In this document: positions 27,419-36,919 of the stretch, in pieces | Layout of the letters: the number at the start of each line of letters is the position of its first letter | Numbering within the stretch: position 1 is the stretch's first letter | DNA from: Wocania ichthyoenteri Th78 | GTDB lineage: Bacteria > Bacteroidota > Bacteroidia > Flavobacteriales > Flavobacteriaceae | Reading direction: 5' to 3' | DNA length: 64,000 bases | Assembly: GCF_000789235.1 (NCBI RefSeq) | Contig: NZ_KN525716.1 | Span: 1,101,353-1,165,352, forward strand | The notes under the pieces: model-generated | Seen by the model: only the letters and a program-made list of their open reading frames with translations | Told to the model about the DNA's origin: nothing | Database searches by the model: none | Made by a program: the position numbers and the translations under genes

Positions 27419-29044
27419 ATGGGAAAAGGATTTTTTAACGTACCAGTTGCTATAAATGAACCAGTTAACGGATTTGCTCCAGGTTCGCCAGAACGTGAAG
27501 CAGTTCTTAAAGCTTACAAGAGCATGTTTAATAGTAAAATTGATGTGCCTATGTACATCAACGGGCAAGATGTTACGACTGAAAACACTAGAACGATGTC
27601 GCCTCCGCACGACCACAAACATGTTGTTGGGACGTATCATTTAGCAGAAAAAAAACACGTTGACGAAGCTATTGCTACCGCTTTAGAAGCTAGAAAAAGC
27701 TGGTCGCTAATGCCATGGGAACAACGTGCTGGCATCTTTTTGAAAGCAGCTGAATTAATTGCGGGTCCTTACCGTGCAAAAATAAATGCAGCAACCATGA
27801 TTGCGCAATCCAAAACCGTACATCAGGCTGAAATTGATGCAGCTTGTGAGTTGATTGATTTTTTACGTTTCAATGTTCAGTTTATGACGGACATTTACAT
27901 GGAGCAACCCGAAAGCACGAGTGATGCTTGGAACCGTATTGAGTACAGACCTTTAGAAGGATTTACTTATGCCGTAACACCTTTTAACTTTACTGCTATT
28001 GCTGGAAACCTTCCTGCTTGCATGGCTTTAATGGGTAATGTTGTGGTTTGGAAACCTAGTGATAGCCAGATATATTCTGCAAAAGTTATTATGGATGTAT
28101 TTAGAGAAGCTGGTGTTCCTGCTGGCGTTATTAATGTTGTTTTTGGTGATCCGGTTATGATTACCGATACTGTTTTAGCAAGTCCAGATTTTTCTGGATT
28201 ACACTTTACAGGTTCTACATACATTTTTAAAGAACTTTGGAAACAAATAGGAAATAACATTCATAACTATAAAACCTACCCAAGAATTGTTGGAGAAACT
28301 GGTGGGAAAGATTTTATTGTTGCTCACAAATCTGCAAATGCTAAGCAAGTAGCAACAGCCATTGTACGTGGTGCTTTTGAGTTTCAAGGTCAAAAATGTA
28401 GTGCCGCTTCTAGAGCTTACATTCCGCAGAGCCTTTGGGCAGATGTTAAGAAACATGTTATTGAAGATGTTAACTCATTTAAAATGGGTTCTCCAGAAGA
28501 TTTAAGCAACTTTATTACAGCAGTTATTCACGAAGGGTCTTTTGATAAATTAGCTAAATATATTGATGGCGCAAAAGCTGATACTGATGCGGAAATCATT
28601 GTTGGCGGAAACTACGATAAAAGCAAAGGCTACTTTATTGAACCAACCGTTATTGTAACAACAAATCCAAAATACACAACCATGTGTACCGAGTTATTTG
28701 GCCCTGTAATAACTATTTATGTTTATGAGGATGACGCTTATGCGGAAACTCTAAAACTGGTAGATAAAACTAGCGAATATGCCTTAACAGGGGCAATTTT
28801 AGCAACCGACAGATATGCAGTAACTCAAGCCACTGAAGCTTTACAAAACAGTGCAGGAAACTTTTATATTAATGATAAACCTACGGGTGCTGTTGTTGGG
28901 CAACAACCTTTTGGTGGTGCCAGAGCTTCTGGAACAAACGATAAAGCAGGTAGCGCACAAAATTTATTGCGCTGGGTATCGCCAAGAATGATAAAAGAAA
29001 CTTTTGTTACGCCAACAGATTATCGTTACCCATTTTTAGGATAA
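27419..29044 (+). CDS. pruA: L-glutamate gamma-semialdehyde dehydrogenase (1-pyrroline-5-carboxylate dehydrogenase)
   Basis: Oxidises glutamate-5-semialdehyde to glutamate with NAD+, the second step of proline breakdown. 541 residues, the single-function eukaryote-like type found in Bacteroidota. Motifs in order: FAVTPFNFTAIAGNL-type AVTPFNFTAIAGNLPA, cofactor-binding VVWKPSD, HFTGSTYIFKELW, catalytic Glu in GETGGKDF and catalytic Cys in GAFEFQGQKCSAASRAY, then EPTVIVTTNP and GQQPFGGARASGTNDK. Its own promoter and terminator make it monocistronic. Confidence 0.96.
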   Translation: MGKGFFNVPVAINEPVNGFAPGSPEREAVLKAYKSMFNSKIDVPMYINGQDVTTENTRTMSPPHDHKHVVGTYHLAEKKHVDEAIATALEARKSWSLMPWEQRAGIFLKAAELIAGPYRAKINAATMIAQSKTVHQAEIDAACELIDFLRFNVQFMTDIYMEQPESTSDAWNRIEYRPLEGFTYAVTPFNFTAIAGNLPACMALMGNVVVWKPSDSQIYSAKVIMDVFREAGVPAGVINVVFGDPVMITDTVLASPDFSGLHFTGSTYIFKELWKQIGNNIHNYKTYPRIVGETGGKDFIVAHKSANAKQVATAIVRGAFEFQGQKCSAASRAYIPQSLWADVKKHVIEDVNSFKMGSPEDLSNFITAVIHEGSFDKLAKYIDGAKADTDAEIIVGGNYDKSKGYFIEPTVIVTTNPKYTTMCTELFGPVITIYVYEDDAYAETLKLVDKTSEYALTGAILATDRYAVTQATEALQNSAGNFYINDKPTGAVVGQQPFGGARASGTNDKAGSAQNLLRWVSPRMIKETFVTPTDYRYPFLG

Positions 29045-29077
29045 TAATTATAATAATGGTATTTATACACAAAATTG

Positions 29078-29108
29078 AAAGGTCTGTTTTTAAAAACAGA
29101 CCTTTTTT
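29078..29108 (+). terminator. Rho-independent terminator of pruA
   Basis: AAAGGTCTGTTTTT pairs with AAAAACAGACCTTT and is followed by a T-run, 33 bases past the pruA stop. Confidence 0.92.
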
Positions 29109-29250
29109 ATTTTTATTAGATTTAGATTTTAACTGGCTTGACTTTGTAAGAGACAAAAAAATGATATTTACGTTGACATGTGCTAGATCAAAACTTAACT
29201 AATACCTTTAGAATTTTAAAAAACAATCTATAGAGCATAGTAAGAGAAAA

Positions 29251-29865
29251 ATGCAAAAGAGAAAAAACATAAGCCAAAAAATAAAGCGGAATGTAAGAAT
29301 ATCGAAATATATAATATATAAAGAAACGTTAATTGATTTTAAAGAACAATTTTGGTCATTCATTGGAGCTTTTTTCGGTATCGGTCTAATCGCATTTTTT
29401 CAATCTTCTTACTTAGCAGAATTAGAAAATATATTTCTAATTGGCTCATTTGGCGCATCAAGCGTGCTTATTTTCGGAGCAATACAAAGTCCATTGGCCC
29501 AACCAAGAAATTTTATTGGAGGTCAGCTAATCTCAGCATTGATTGGAGTAACGGTTTTTAAGTTGTTTCCAGAGATAATTTGGATTACTGCGTCAATTGC
29601 AGTTGCAACTTCAATAATTGCAATGCAAATAACAAAAACGTTACATCCACCTGGTGGAGCAACTGCACTTATTGCCGTTATTGGCACTGAAAAAATTAAA
29701 ACCTTGGGTTACTTTTATGTTGTTTCTCCTGTTTTAACTGGTTCATTAATATTATTTGTAACCGCGCTAATTTTTAATAATATAACAAAACACAGAAAGT
29801 ACCCAACGAATAGTAGGCTAACAAGAGTTTTTAAGAGTAAAGGTTTAAACAAAAAACAAACTTAA
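29251..29865 (+). CDS. HPP family integral membrane protein
   Basis: 204 residues with four predicted membrane helices: FWSFIGAFFGIGLIAFF, IFLIGSFGASSVLIFGA, LISALIGVTVFKLF-IIWITASIAVATSIIAM and a last VVSPVLTGSLILFVTALIF. The name-giving motif is seen as TLHPPGGATALIAVIG (HPP), and the paired motif GSFGASSVLIFG precedes it. HPP proteins of plants and cyanobacteria transport nitrite; whether this one does is not known. Stand-alone, basic N-terminus. Confidence 0.88.
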   Translation: MQKRKNISQKIKRNVRISKYIIYKETLIDFKEQFWSFIGAFFGIGLIAFFQSSYLAELENIFLIGSFGASSVLIFGAIQSPLAQPRNFIGGQLISALIGVTVFKLFPEIIWITASIAVATSIIAMQITKTLHPPGGATALIAVIGTEKIKTLGYFYVVSPVLTGSLILFVTALIFNNITKHRKYPTNSRLTRVFKSKGLNKKQT

Positions 29866-29891
29866 GCCATATATAATTAATTCCTGTTCTA

Positions 29892-29994
29892 CGTTAAGGA
29901 TTGAAGCGGCATCCCTTTTGTTTTTCGCAAAAAGATGTAGCGGAAATCTTGCCCCATTTTTGCCACTAAAAGCAAAAGTGGGGCAAGCCCAAAT
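29892..29994 (+). repeat. Palindromic intergenic repeat, GATTGAAGCGGCATCC family (copy 1)
   Basis: Begins with GTTAAGGATTGAAGCGGCAT, then AAAGATGTAGCGGAAA, then a CTTGCCCCA...TGGGGCAAG hairpin and GCCCAAAT. Shares all these blocks with the copy at 53273-53360. The rest of the gap 29,866-30,144 holds no gene that I can see. Confidence 0.8.
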
Positions 29995-30144
29995 AAAAAG
30001 AATTTCTGAAAAACATTAAAACATCTTATTACATTTAAAAAAGAGATTCCCTTTTCTTAAAGTAATTTTAATAAATTTGAAAAACTTGTCCTCTTTTCCA
30101 ATCTAGCAAACGTCTTAACTATATAAACTTTAAAATATATAATT

Positions 30145-30492
30145 ATGAAAGAATTTATGATGCTTTTTCTAGGAGCGGATTACACCGAATTAGGGCTTTC
30201 GCCTGAAGAATTACAGGGAAGAATGGGTAAATGGTTTGCTTGGAATGATAAAATGACCCAAGCTGGTATTGTGAGTCATGGCAACGCCTTAACACCACAG
30301 ATACGCCGTATTGTTGGTAAAAACAGAACGGTAACCGATTTAACTTCTGCCGAAGTTAAAGAAATTATTGGTGGTTATTATATAGTGAAAGCTAAAAATT
30401 TTGATGCTGTACAAAAAATTGCTGATGACTTTCCAGATTACGATTTGGGCGGCACTGTAGAGATTCGTGAAATCATGGTATTCGACCAATAA
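30145..30492 (+). CDS. YCII-related (DGPF-like) protein
   Basis: 115-residue ferredoxin-like alpha/beta protein of the YCII family. N-terminus MKEFMMLFLGADY; the segment AEVKEIIGGYYIVKAKNFDAVQKIADDFP is the family core, and the final TVEIREIM strand is typical. The DGPF tetrapeptide that names the subgroup is replaced by DLTS (residues 65-68). The gene ends one base into the start of the sigma factor gene, the standard pairing for ECF42-type sigma factors. Function of the family is not established. Confidence 0.88.
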   Translation: MKEFMMLFLGADYTELGLSPEELQGRMGKWFAWNDKMTQAGIVSHGNALTPQIRRIVGKNRTVTDLTSAEVKEIIGGYYIVKAKNFDAVQKIADDFPDYDLGGTVEIREIMVFDQ

Positions 30493-31739
30493 TGGAACCC
30501 AAACTTATAGACCATCTTTTTCGCTACCATAGCGGAAAGATGGTTTCTGTTTTAATACGAATATTTGGTCTTAAACATCTTGAAATTATTGAAGATGCGG
30601 TACAAGACACTTTTATAAAAGCTAGTATTAGCTGGCGAACTAAACAACCAGACCATCCTGAAGCGTGGTTAACTCAAGCAGCAAAAAATAGAGTTCTAGA
30701 TATTTTTAGAAAACTAAAAACAGCACAAAAACACTTACCAAACATCAATCAAGGAACGAATACTATTGCTATAAATGAGCTTTTTTTAGATACTGAAATC
30801 GAGGACGCTCAACTTAGAATGATATTTACGGCTTGCCACCCAAAACTAGATTCTAGAGATCGCATAGCGTTCGCCCTAAAAACTATTTCTGGCTTTAGTG
30901 CTAAAGAAATTTCATCGGCATTACTCACCAAAGAAGACACGATTAAAAAACGATTGCTAAGAGCGCGAAAAACGATTCAACAATCACAATTAAAATTTAA
31001 AATTCCACAAGGCAAAGCATTATTTCAACGCTCAGAAAGTGTTATGGAGGTTTTGTATCTTATTTTTAACGAGGGGTTTCATTCTAATAAATGTGATATA
31101 TTAATTCGTAAAGAATTATGTGGCGAAGCTATGCGTTTAACCCAAATGCTTTTAAAAAACGAACTCACCAGAACGCCTGAAGTTTATGCTTTATGCGCCT
31201 TAATGTGTTTTCATTCGGCACGATTAGAAACCAAAACCAACTCAAAAAACGAACTTTTAGATTTAAAAAACCAAGACAGAACACAATGGTATTTTCCGCT
31301 TATAAAATTGGGCAATACCATGATGAATAAAGCGGTGATTGAACAAACCGAATTTTCATGTTATCATTACGAAGCTGCCATTGCAGCTGAACATTTACGC
31401 GCCAAAACTTATAAAGATACTAACTGGGATAAAATCCACTATTGGTATCAATGCTTAAATACTTTACAACCTATGCCAATTCATGTATTAAATATGGCTG
31501 TGGTATGCATACAAAAACAAGATTATACTATAGCAAAAACTTATTTAGACGCTATTAAACCTAACGATTTTGAACAACGTGTCTATTTATTTTATGGCGC
31601 CAAAGCTGACTACTATACTCATACAAATAAAATTAACGAAGCTGTTAAATATCTTGATTTGGCTTTAAATACTGTGACTAACACATTGGAAAAAGCTTAT
31701 TTACAGAAAAAGAAATTAAAATTACTCAACTATAAATAA
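30492..31739 (+). CDS. RNA polymerase sigma factor, ECF42 type with C-terminal TPR-like extension
   Basis: 415 residues. Region 2 is at about 10-80 (HSGKMVSVLIRIFGLKHLEIIEDAVQDTFIKA), region 4 at about 125-180 (FALKTISGFSAKEISSALLTKEDTIKKRLLRARKTI). A ~230-residue helical extension of the DUF6596/TPR kind follows, with EVLYLIFNEGFHSN as the signature start. ECF42 proteins lack an anti-sigma factor; the extension is thought to be needed for activity. Start overlaps the YCII stop by one base. Targets likely include its own operon; no promoter of that type could be identified. Confidence 0.92.
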   Translation: MEPKLIDHLFRYHSGKMVSVLIRIFGLKHLEIIEDAVQDTFIKASISWRTKQPDHPEAWLTQAAKNRVLDIFRKLKTAQKHLPNINQGTNTIAINELFLDTEIEDAQLRMIFTACHPKLDSRDRIAFALKTISGFSAKEISSALLTKEDTIKKRLLRARKTIQQSQLKFKIPQGKALFQRSESVMEVLYLIFNEGFHSNKCDILIRKELCGEAMRLTQMLLKNELTRTPEVYALCALMCFHSARLETKTNSKNELLDLKNQDRTQWYFPLIKLGNTMMNKAVIEQTEFSCYHYEAAIAAEHLRAKTYKDTNWDKIHYWYQCLNTLQPMPIHVLNMAVVCIQKQDYTIAKTYLDAIKPNDFEQRVYLFYGAKADYYTHTNKINEAVKYLDLALNTVTNTLEKAYLQKKKLKLLNYK

Positions 31740-31743
31740 AACA

Positions 31744-34700
31744 CTATTCAACAATAATCTTTTTATTAATTTTTCCTTTAGTTGTATTTAATTGTACAAT
31801 ATAAGCTCCTGTAATAACTGATATTTGCTTAGATGTTTTATTGGAAGTATAGTCTATAAACTTTATTTTTTGCCCAATAATATTATATAGTGTAATACTT
31901 AAAAGCTCTCTATCATTTAACCCTATTACTTTTAATTCGGATATAGATTCATCAAAATAAATTGAAACATCATCAGTTATTTCAATATCATCAACAGATA
32001 AAGATTGTGACTTAAATACTAAAGAAAACCTATAATTATATGAGCCTGCATCTAAAAATATTTCAAATGGATTATTGTTTATTAAAAAGGTTTCGTTTGT
32101 AGTATTATCTTTTATGTAAATTGATTTATTAGTCTCTAAATTTTCGACACCATCTAATTTAATTCTTGCAATTCCAGAATTTTCAATAATTAAACCTAAA
32201 GGAAATTCTTGGGTATCATTAAAATTACTAACGCCCTGAATTACAAATTTACTTTTATTAAAAGCCCAATACATATCTTCTTCACTAACATCTACCATAA
32301 TAGCATCGTATCCTAAATCGAAGTTATTAGAAGCATTCACATTTTTACCTAAGACAATTTGCCTATGATATCCTGTTGGAGAATCAAACATTAACCGTAT
32401 TCTAGGTGTATCATCTTTATGCTTATTATTATTTGCAATACCGCTTTTCTTACTTGAAGATTTTAAAAATAATGATGTTGAACCATCTTCGGTAGCAAAA
32501 ACACGTTGGTTATTTTTGAATACTATATCACCTCCGTCAACAACATCTACAGGAACGCCATTATCATCATTAAAACCATCTAATGCAGTACTTACAAAAA
32601 ACCCTTGGTTGACTGGAATATATTGTCCTGGTATTTTTGAACCACTAGTTAAATTGTTATTAATTCTTGTATCATTAGCAATTGCTACTGCTCCTCCTGT
32701 TAAATTTCTTGTAGCATAGCCACCAACATACCCTCTTAAAACATGGGTGTTTTCTTCGCCAAAGTGATCCCAAAAATATAAAGCGCCGTTAAACACAGTT
32801 CCTGTGGCATTATTTCCTCCATCTGCAATACTCATATTATCTAAAATAAACTCTGTGACATCAATTGCGGATGGATAAGGGTTCCCTATCAAGCGTTCTA
32901 CATCTCCTGTTGGGTTTTGAACAGTTACATTTTTATTTAAAGGCAGTGTTATATCTCCATTATTTGGCAATCCTTTGAATACATAATTTTGTTGGTCTGT
33001 GATTGCAACGGCACCTAAAGTTCCCTTCATAGTAAAGCCTTCTCCTGCAAGTAAAGGTGTTGCCTCATTAATACTCTCCCAAGAATTATAATCATCGTCT
33101 GCCCCATAAAACTTATACAGCCAATATGAGCTAATTTCTTTTGCAGTACCTGGTGGTGGTGGTGGACCTTCTCCTGTATTTAGAGCTACAATAAAATCTA
33201 ATGGTTGATATGCATCTGTATCTGTTCCATCATTTAACACTCCTGCTATAGTATGATTCGTATTTGGGTAAGAGACACCAGTTCCTCTTGTTACTGTATT
33301 ACCTGTTATTGGACCAACTGAAGACGACCAGTAATTATAATTAAAACCATTTGCTGTTCCTTGTTGGTCGCGCTCTAAAAAGCCTCCACTATCTGTGTCT
33401 ACTATACTGCCTTCGCTTTGTATTAATTGAGACTCGCCAACTAAATCAATAATTCCATCTAATTCTAAATAATGCGAAATAGTTAATGCTTGCCCAGAAT
33501 TTGTTTCGTCCTGCGCGTCAGTTGGATCTGCAATAGTAAGGGTTCCCCCTGTTTGCTTTAACCCCAAAAGTGAAATATCTCTATCGCCAGAAGTAATGTT
33601 ATGTGATATTTCAACAATATTCCAATTAATCGTAGTAACCCCATCTAAACTTAAAGAATTAGGAATAACTTGATTTGCACTATTACTCCAAGTAGTGGCT
33701 GTATCCCAAGAACCATTTGCTGCAGAAACATAAGGCACTGGAATTGTTTGCACATCAACCAACTCCTTATCTTTATCTAAATATTTTAAGCGCAAAAAGT
33801 ATCTTACATCTGCTCTACCTTCGACTGTTGAACCATAAAATGAATTAAAATCATAATACGTTCTTAAGTCGCTCCAAGGAATGGTTGTAACCTCATTACT
33901 TAATGCGGCTTGAGGTAATACTTCTCCGTTAACATAATCTGTACCACTAACATCAAATCTTTCAGCTTCTTGATTCATAAGGTAGCGCACCTGCTCTTGT
34001 GTAAGTCCTTGATCCCATATATACACTTCGTCAATCTCGCCTAAAAATGGATTGATAATATTGTTTTTATCTATATATACAGCACCAACAGAAAATCTAT
34101 TAAAATTAGGTGTTGGTGGTTCTACATCCTGTTCAGATTTATCTAAAACACCATCGACATATAAAAAGACGGTACCACTTTTATATACAAAAGTAACTTG
34201 ATGCCAATTTCCATCATTTAAAACCATTGTTGAAGTAAACTTAGGTGTTACATCATCATCAACCATAACTTCAATTTGATCGGAAGGATTTAGCCTTAAT
34301 TGTAGTTTACTTCCTTTAGCCATAATGGTTCTATAGTTTGCACTAGAAGCACTTTTAACCCAAGCCGAAATCGTAAAAGCATCAATATTTAAATTTATGG
34401 CATATTCACCAATTAGGTAATCACCTAAACCAATAGTTACAGAACGATTTCCTGATAATTTAGACACTCTTGCGAAAGTAAAATATTTTGTACCATCAAA
34501 ATCATACCATGTTTGTAAATTTCCTGCACCATCTGACACTAAAGGAACAACATCTATAATATCTTCATTTGCAAAATTGTCGTCATCAGCAACAACAAGT
34601 GCATATTCTTCATCTGTACCTAAAGTAAAACTACTAAATGCTCCCGAAGGTATAGAAACAAAGACGTTTTCTACGTCGCCACCAGATCCAGGTTGAATGG

Positions 34701-36672
34701 ATTCAACAATTTTCCATTGTCTTAAAACTCTCGTTAAAGAAGTTGTTATTCCAGTAGCAATAATTACTGTATTAGAGCCACCAGCAGTATAAGCTGCATC
34801 GTTACTACCCCAAACTAAAAAATCTCCATCTTCTTTAAATTCATTAGTGTTTGCACTATTGGTAGCAAAAATTCCGTTTAACCCAATAGCTACTTCATTT
34901 GCTATATTTAATGTTTTAGATTGTTTTTGGTTTAAATCTGATATAGAATCTCTACCAATCCCAGCAACATGGTAATTATAGCCAGTATTAGCAGAAATAT
35001 CCCAAACGGAAGTATTAAATGAGTTGATATAATCTTTTTCTACTTGGGTTGAAGCCCCCAAAGTAATTCCGTATTTAATAGCTAAATAAGATTCAATTTT
35101 TTGTCTATCAGCATCAGCTACACGTTCGGCAAATGTAAAAATCTCAGCAACTCGACCATTTAAACTACCAACTACATCAAAATTTCTACCAATCCAATAT
35201 TCTGTACCTGTAACTGTTGGAGGCCCAGGAGTCCCAACATTGGTAAAGGCAATATCATCAATCGATGATGTTGTTAATACTTCTGAATTATATAAAATAT
35301 CTTGTCCCGTAGGAGATGAAGTAGCATTATTTCTAACATTAATAATACCAGCATTTGAATAAGACGAGCCTATTTCCGCTTCACCATTATAACTTCCTCC
35401 CGTTGGAATATTTTGATTGTACGATAACGTCTCATTTGTAAACTCTGATGAATAATCACCTAATCCAATACCAGTCACATCTCCAGAGCTTCTAGAAGAA
35501 ATCCCTGAAAAAATGGTGTTTCTTGGCGACGCACTTGTCATAGTAGCATCAGGAATCATAACAATGAATATGTCCTGACTGTAAAAACCATTTGTAGTGT
35601 TGTACATAAATTGCTCAGTCGTACCACCATCATTTTCAAATTTAATCACAGGATTAAAATTGATATTCTCTGCAGCTGTATCAATATATGTTGGCTCTTT
35701 TCCAGAATCTGTTGTGGCATCTTTTCCATTAGAACCCAAATCTATCCAATCTGTAACACTAGATCCTGAGGTAACAACACCTCTTGTAGATTTTAACCAA
35801 AGCCTAAAATCTGCTGTTATACCTCCAGGTCCAGGAATATTAAAATCAAACATTTCGGCACTAACATCAAAAGTAAAAGTTGTATTATCAGTATTAGAAA
35901 TACTTATTGTGGAGGTAAGTGTTCCAGAACCAGCAACAGGTCCAGTAAATATAACTCTAAAGATCGCATAGTCCCCAGGATCGATGCTTGCTGTATATGG
36001 TAAAGGTGTAAAAGTAGGAGAGAACATAAAACCATCTAAAGCAAAATCTCCTAATGATGATGTTATTGCTGAAATTTCCAGTGCACAGCTACCTGTATTA
36101 GATATTATATAATTTCTTGTAACTGACGCACTCTCATCTACAACTCCAAAATATGTACCATTAGATGCCTTAGGTGTTGTTGATCCATTTAAAATATCTG
36201 CTGATGGACTCCCCCCTAAAACTGAAATAACTGGAGATGAATTCACTTCAAGCGTAAAAGTAAAATCTGGTTGATTTCGTATTTCGATTGTTACTAAGGT
36301 GCTTGTTGTTGCACAAAAACCGCTTATGTTTTCTATTTCAAAATCTAAATAAGTTCTATTTGCTTGCCAAGGCCATGTACACCAAGTTGTTCTTATGTTT
36401 TTTTTAGGATTATTAGGTGAAATATCAAAATCGGTTGGATTATCTATATCCACATCTCGTACCCTTAGCCTACTACAATCAATAGCATTATTTGTAATAC
36501 GGAAATCCAGACTTGTCCCAGCATTTATAGTAACTGTAGAGCCTTGGGTAACTATAGCTCCTCCAACTATTTCAACTTGTATTACTTGTGCATTACTAAT
36601 AAAATTTATTAGCAAAAACGATATTAAATACTTAGTCCGAAAAATATTATAAAAAAATAGAATTCTTATCAT
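31744..36672 (-). CDS. Very large T9SS-secreted protein with LamG/concanavalin-like domains
   Basis: 1642 residues. Signal peptide about 1-28 (FLLINFISNAQ). A choice-of-anchor D-like beta domain lies at about 165-275 (NTGSCALEISAITSSLGDFAL). A DUF8202-like lectin domain follows, with RVADADRQKIESYLAIKYGITLG-type segments near 525 and YHVAGIGRDSISDLNQKQ near 570. A second LamG domain at about 745-905 has AFTISAWVKSASSANYRTIM and GEIDEVYIWDQGL. The C-terminal ~80 residues are a type A T9SS sorting domain (LYNIIGQKIKFIDY, GAYIVQLNTTKGKINKKIIVE split by strands). Expected to be exported by the T9SS and anchored on the cell surface. Ligand unknown. Starts 4 bp after the sigma gene stop, convergent. 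Confidence 0.88.
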   Translation of the reverse strand: MIRILFFYNIFRTKYLISFLLINFISNAQVIQVEIVGGAIVTQGSTVTINAGTSLDFRITNNAIDCSRLRVRDVDIDNPTDFDISPNNPKKNIRTTWCTWPWQANRTYLDFEIENISGFCATTSTLVTIEIRNQPDFTFTLEVNSSPVISVLGGSPSADILNGSTTPKASNGTYFGVVDESASVTRNYIISNTGSCALEISAITSSLGDFALDGFMFSPTFTPLPYTASIDPGDYAIFRVIFTGPVAGSGTLTSTISISNTDNTTFTFDVSAEMFDFNIPGPGGITADFRLWLKSTRGVVTSGSSVTDWIDLGSNGKDATTDSGKEPTYIDTAAENINFNPVIKFENDGGTTEQFMYNTTNGFYSQDIFIVMIPDATMTSASPRNTIFSGISSRSSGDVTGIGLGDYSSEFTNETLSYNQNIPTGGSYNGEAEIGSSYSNAGIINVRNNATSSPTGQDILYNSEVLTTSSIDDIAFTNVGTPGPPTVTGTEYWIGRNFDVVGSLNGRVAEIFTFAERVADADRQKIESYLAIKYGITLGASTQVEKDYINSFNTSVWDISANTGYNYHVAGIGRDSISDLNQKQSKTLNIANEVAIGLNGIFATNSANTNEFKEDGDFLVWGSNDAAYTAGGSNTVIIATGITTSLTRVLRQWKIVESIQPGSGGDVENVFVSIPSGAFSSFTLGTDEEYALVVADDDNFANEDIIDVVPLVSDGAGNLQTWYDFDGTKYFTFARVSKLSGNRSVTIGLGDYLIGEYAINLNIDAFTISAWVKSASSANYRTIMAKGSKLQLRLNPSDQIEVMVDDDVTPKFTSTMVLNDGNWHQVTFVYKSGTVFLYVDGVLDKSEQDVEPPTPNFNRFSVGAVYIDKNNIINPFLGEIDEVYIWDQGLTQEQVRYLMNQEAERFDVSGTDYVNGEVLPQAALSNEVTTIPWSDLRTYYDFNSFYGSTVEGRADVRYFLRLKYLDKDKELVDVQTIPVPYVSAANGSWDTATTWSNSANQVIPNSLSLDGVTTINWNIVEISHNITSGDRDISLLGLKQTGGTLTIADPTDAQDETNSGQALTISHYLELDGIIDLVGESQLIQSEGSIVDTDSGGFLERDQQGTANGFNYNYWSSSVGPITGNTVTRGTGVSYPNTNHTIAGVLNDGTDTDAYQPLDFIVALNTGEGPPPPPGTAKEISSYWLYKFYGADDDYNSWESINEATPLLAGEGFTMKGTLGAVAITDQQNYVFKGLPNNGDITLPLNKNVTVQNPTGDVERLIGNPYPSAIDVTEFILDNMSIADGGNNATGTVFNGALYFWDHFGEENTHVLRGYVGGYATRNLTGGAVAIANDTRINNNLTSGSKIPGQYIPVNQGFFVSTALDGFNDDNGVPVDVVDGGDIVFKNNQRVFATEDGSTSLFLKSSSKKSGIANNNKHKDDTPRIRLMFDSPTGYHRQIVLGKNVNASNNFDLGYDAIMVDVSEEDMYWAFNKSKFVIQGVSNFNDTQEFPLGLIIENSGIARIKLDGVENLETNKSIYIKDNTTNETFLINNNPFEIFLDAGSYNYRFSLVFKSQSLSVDDIEITDDVSIYFDESISELKVIGLNDRELLSITLYNIIGQKIKFIDYTSNKTSKQISVITGAYIVQLNTTKGKINKKIIVE

Positions 36673-36919
36673 AAATAAGTTTATTTAGGGCACTAAACTT
36701 TTATTTGAGAGACTAACAATTCTATTAAAAGAGAATAAAGCTGTTTATCAAATATAGCTAAACTTCATATAAAATGAAAATGAAATGCAAAAAACATCGA
36801 TTAAGCGCTGTCTTTATCAATTATTTTTCTATTAAAATAAAATAGACTTCATATATAAAATATTACTAACTTTATTGTTTAAAAACTAACTCTAAAAGTT
36901 TTTATATTCACATAGTAAA

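Noticed and set aside
35597..35971. Plus-strand open frames within the large secreted protein gene
   Set aside because: They are antisense to a well-supported 1642-residue coding frame and show no protein-like motifs.
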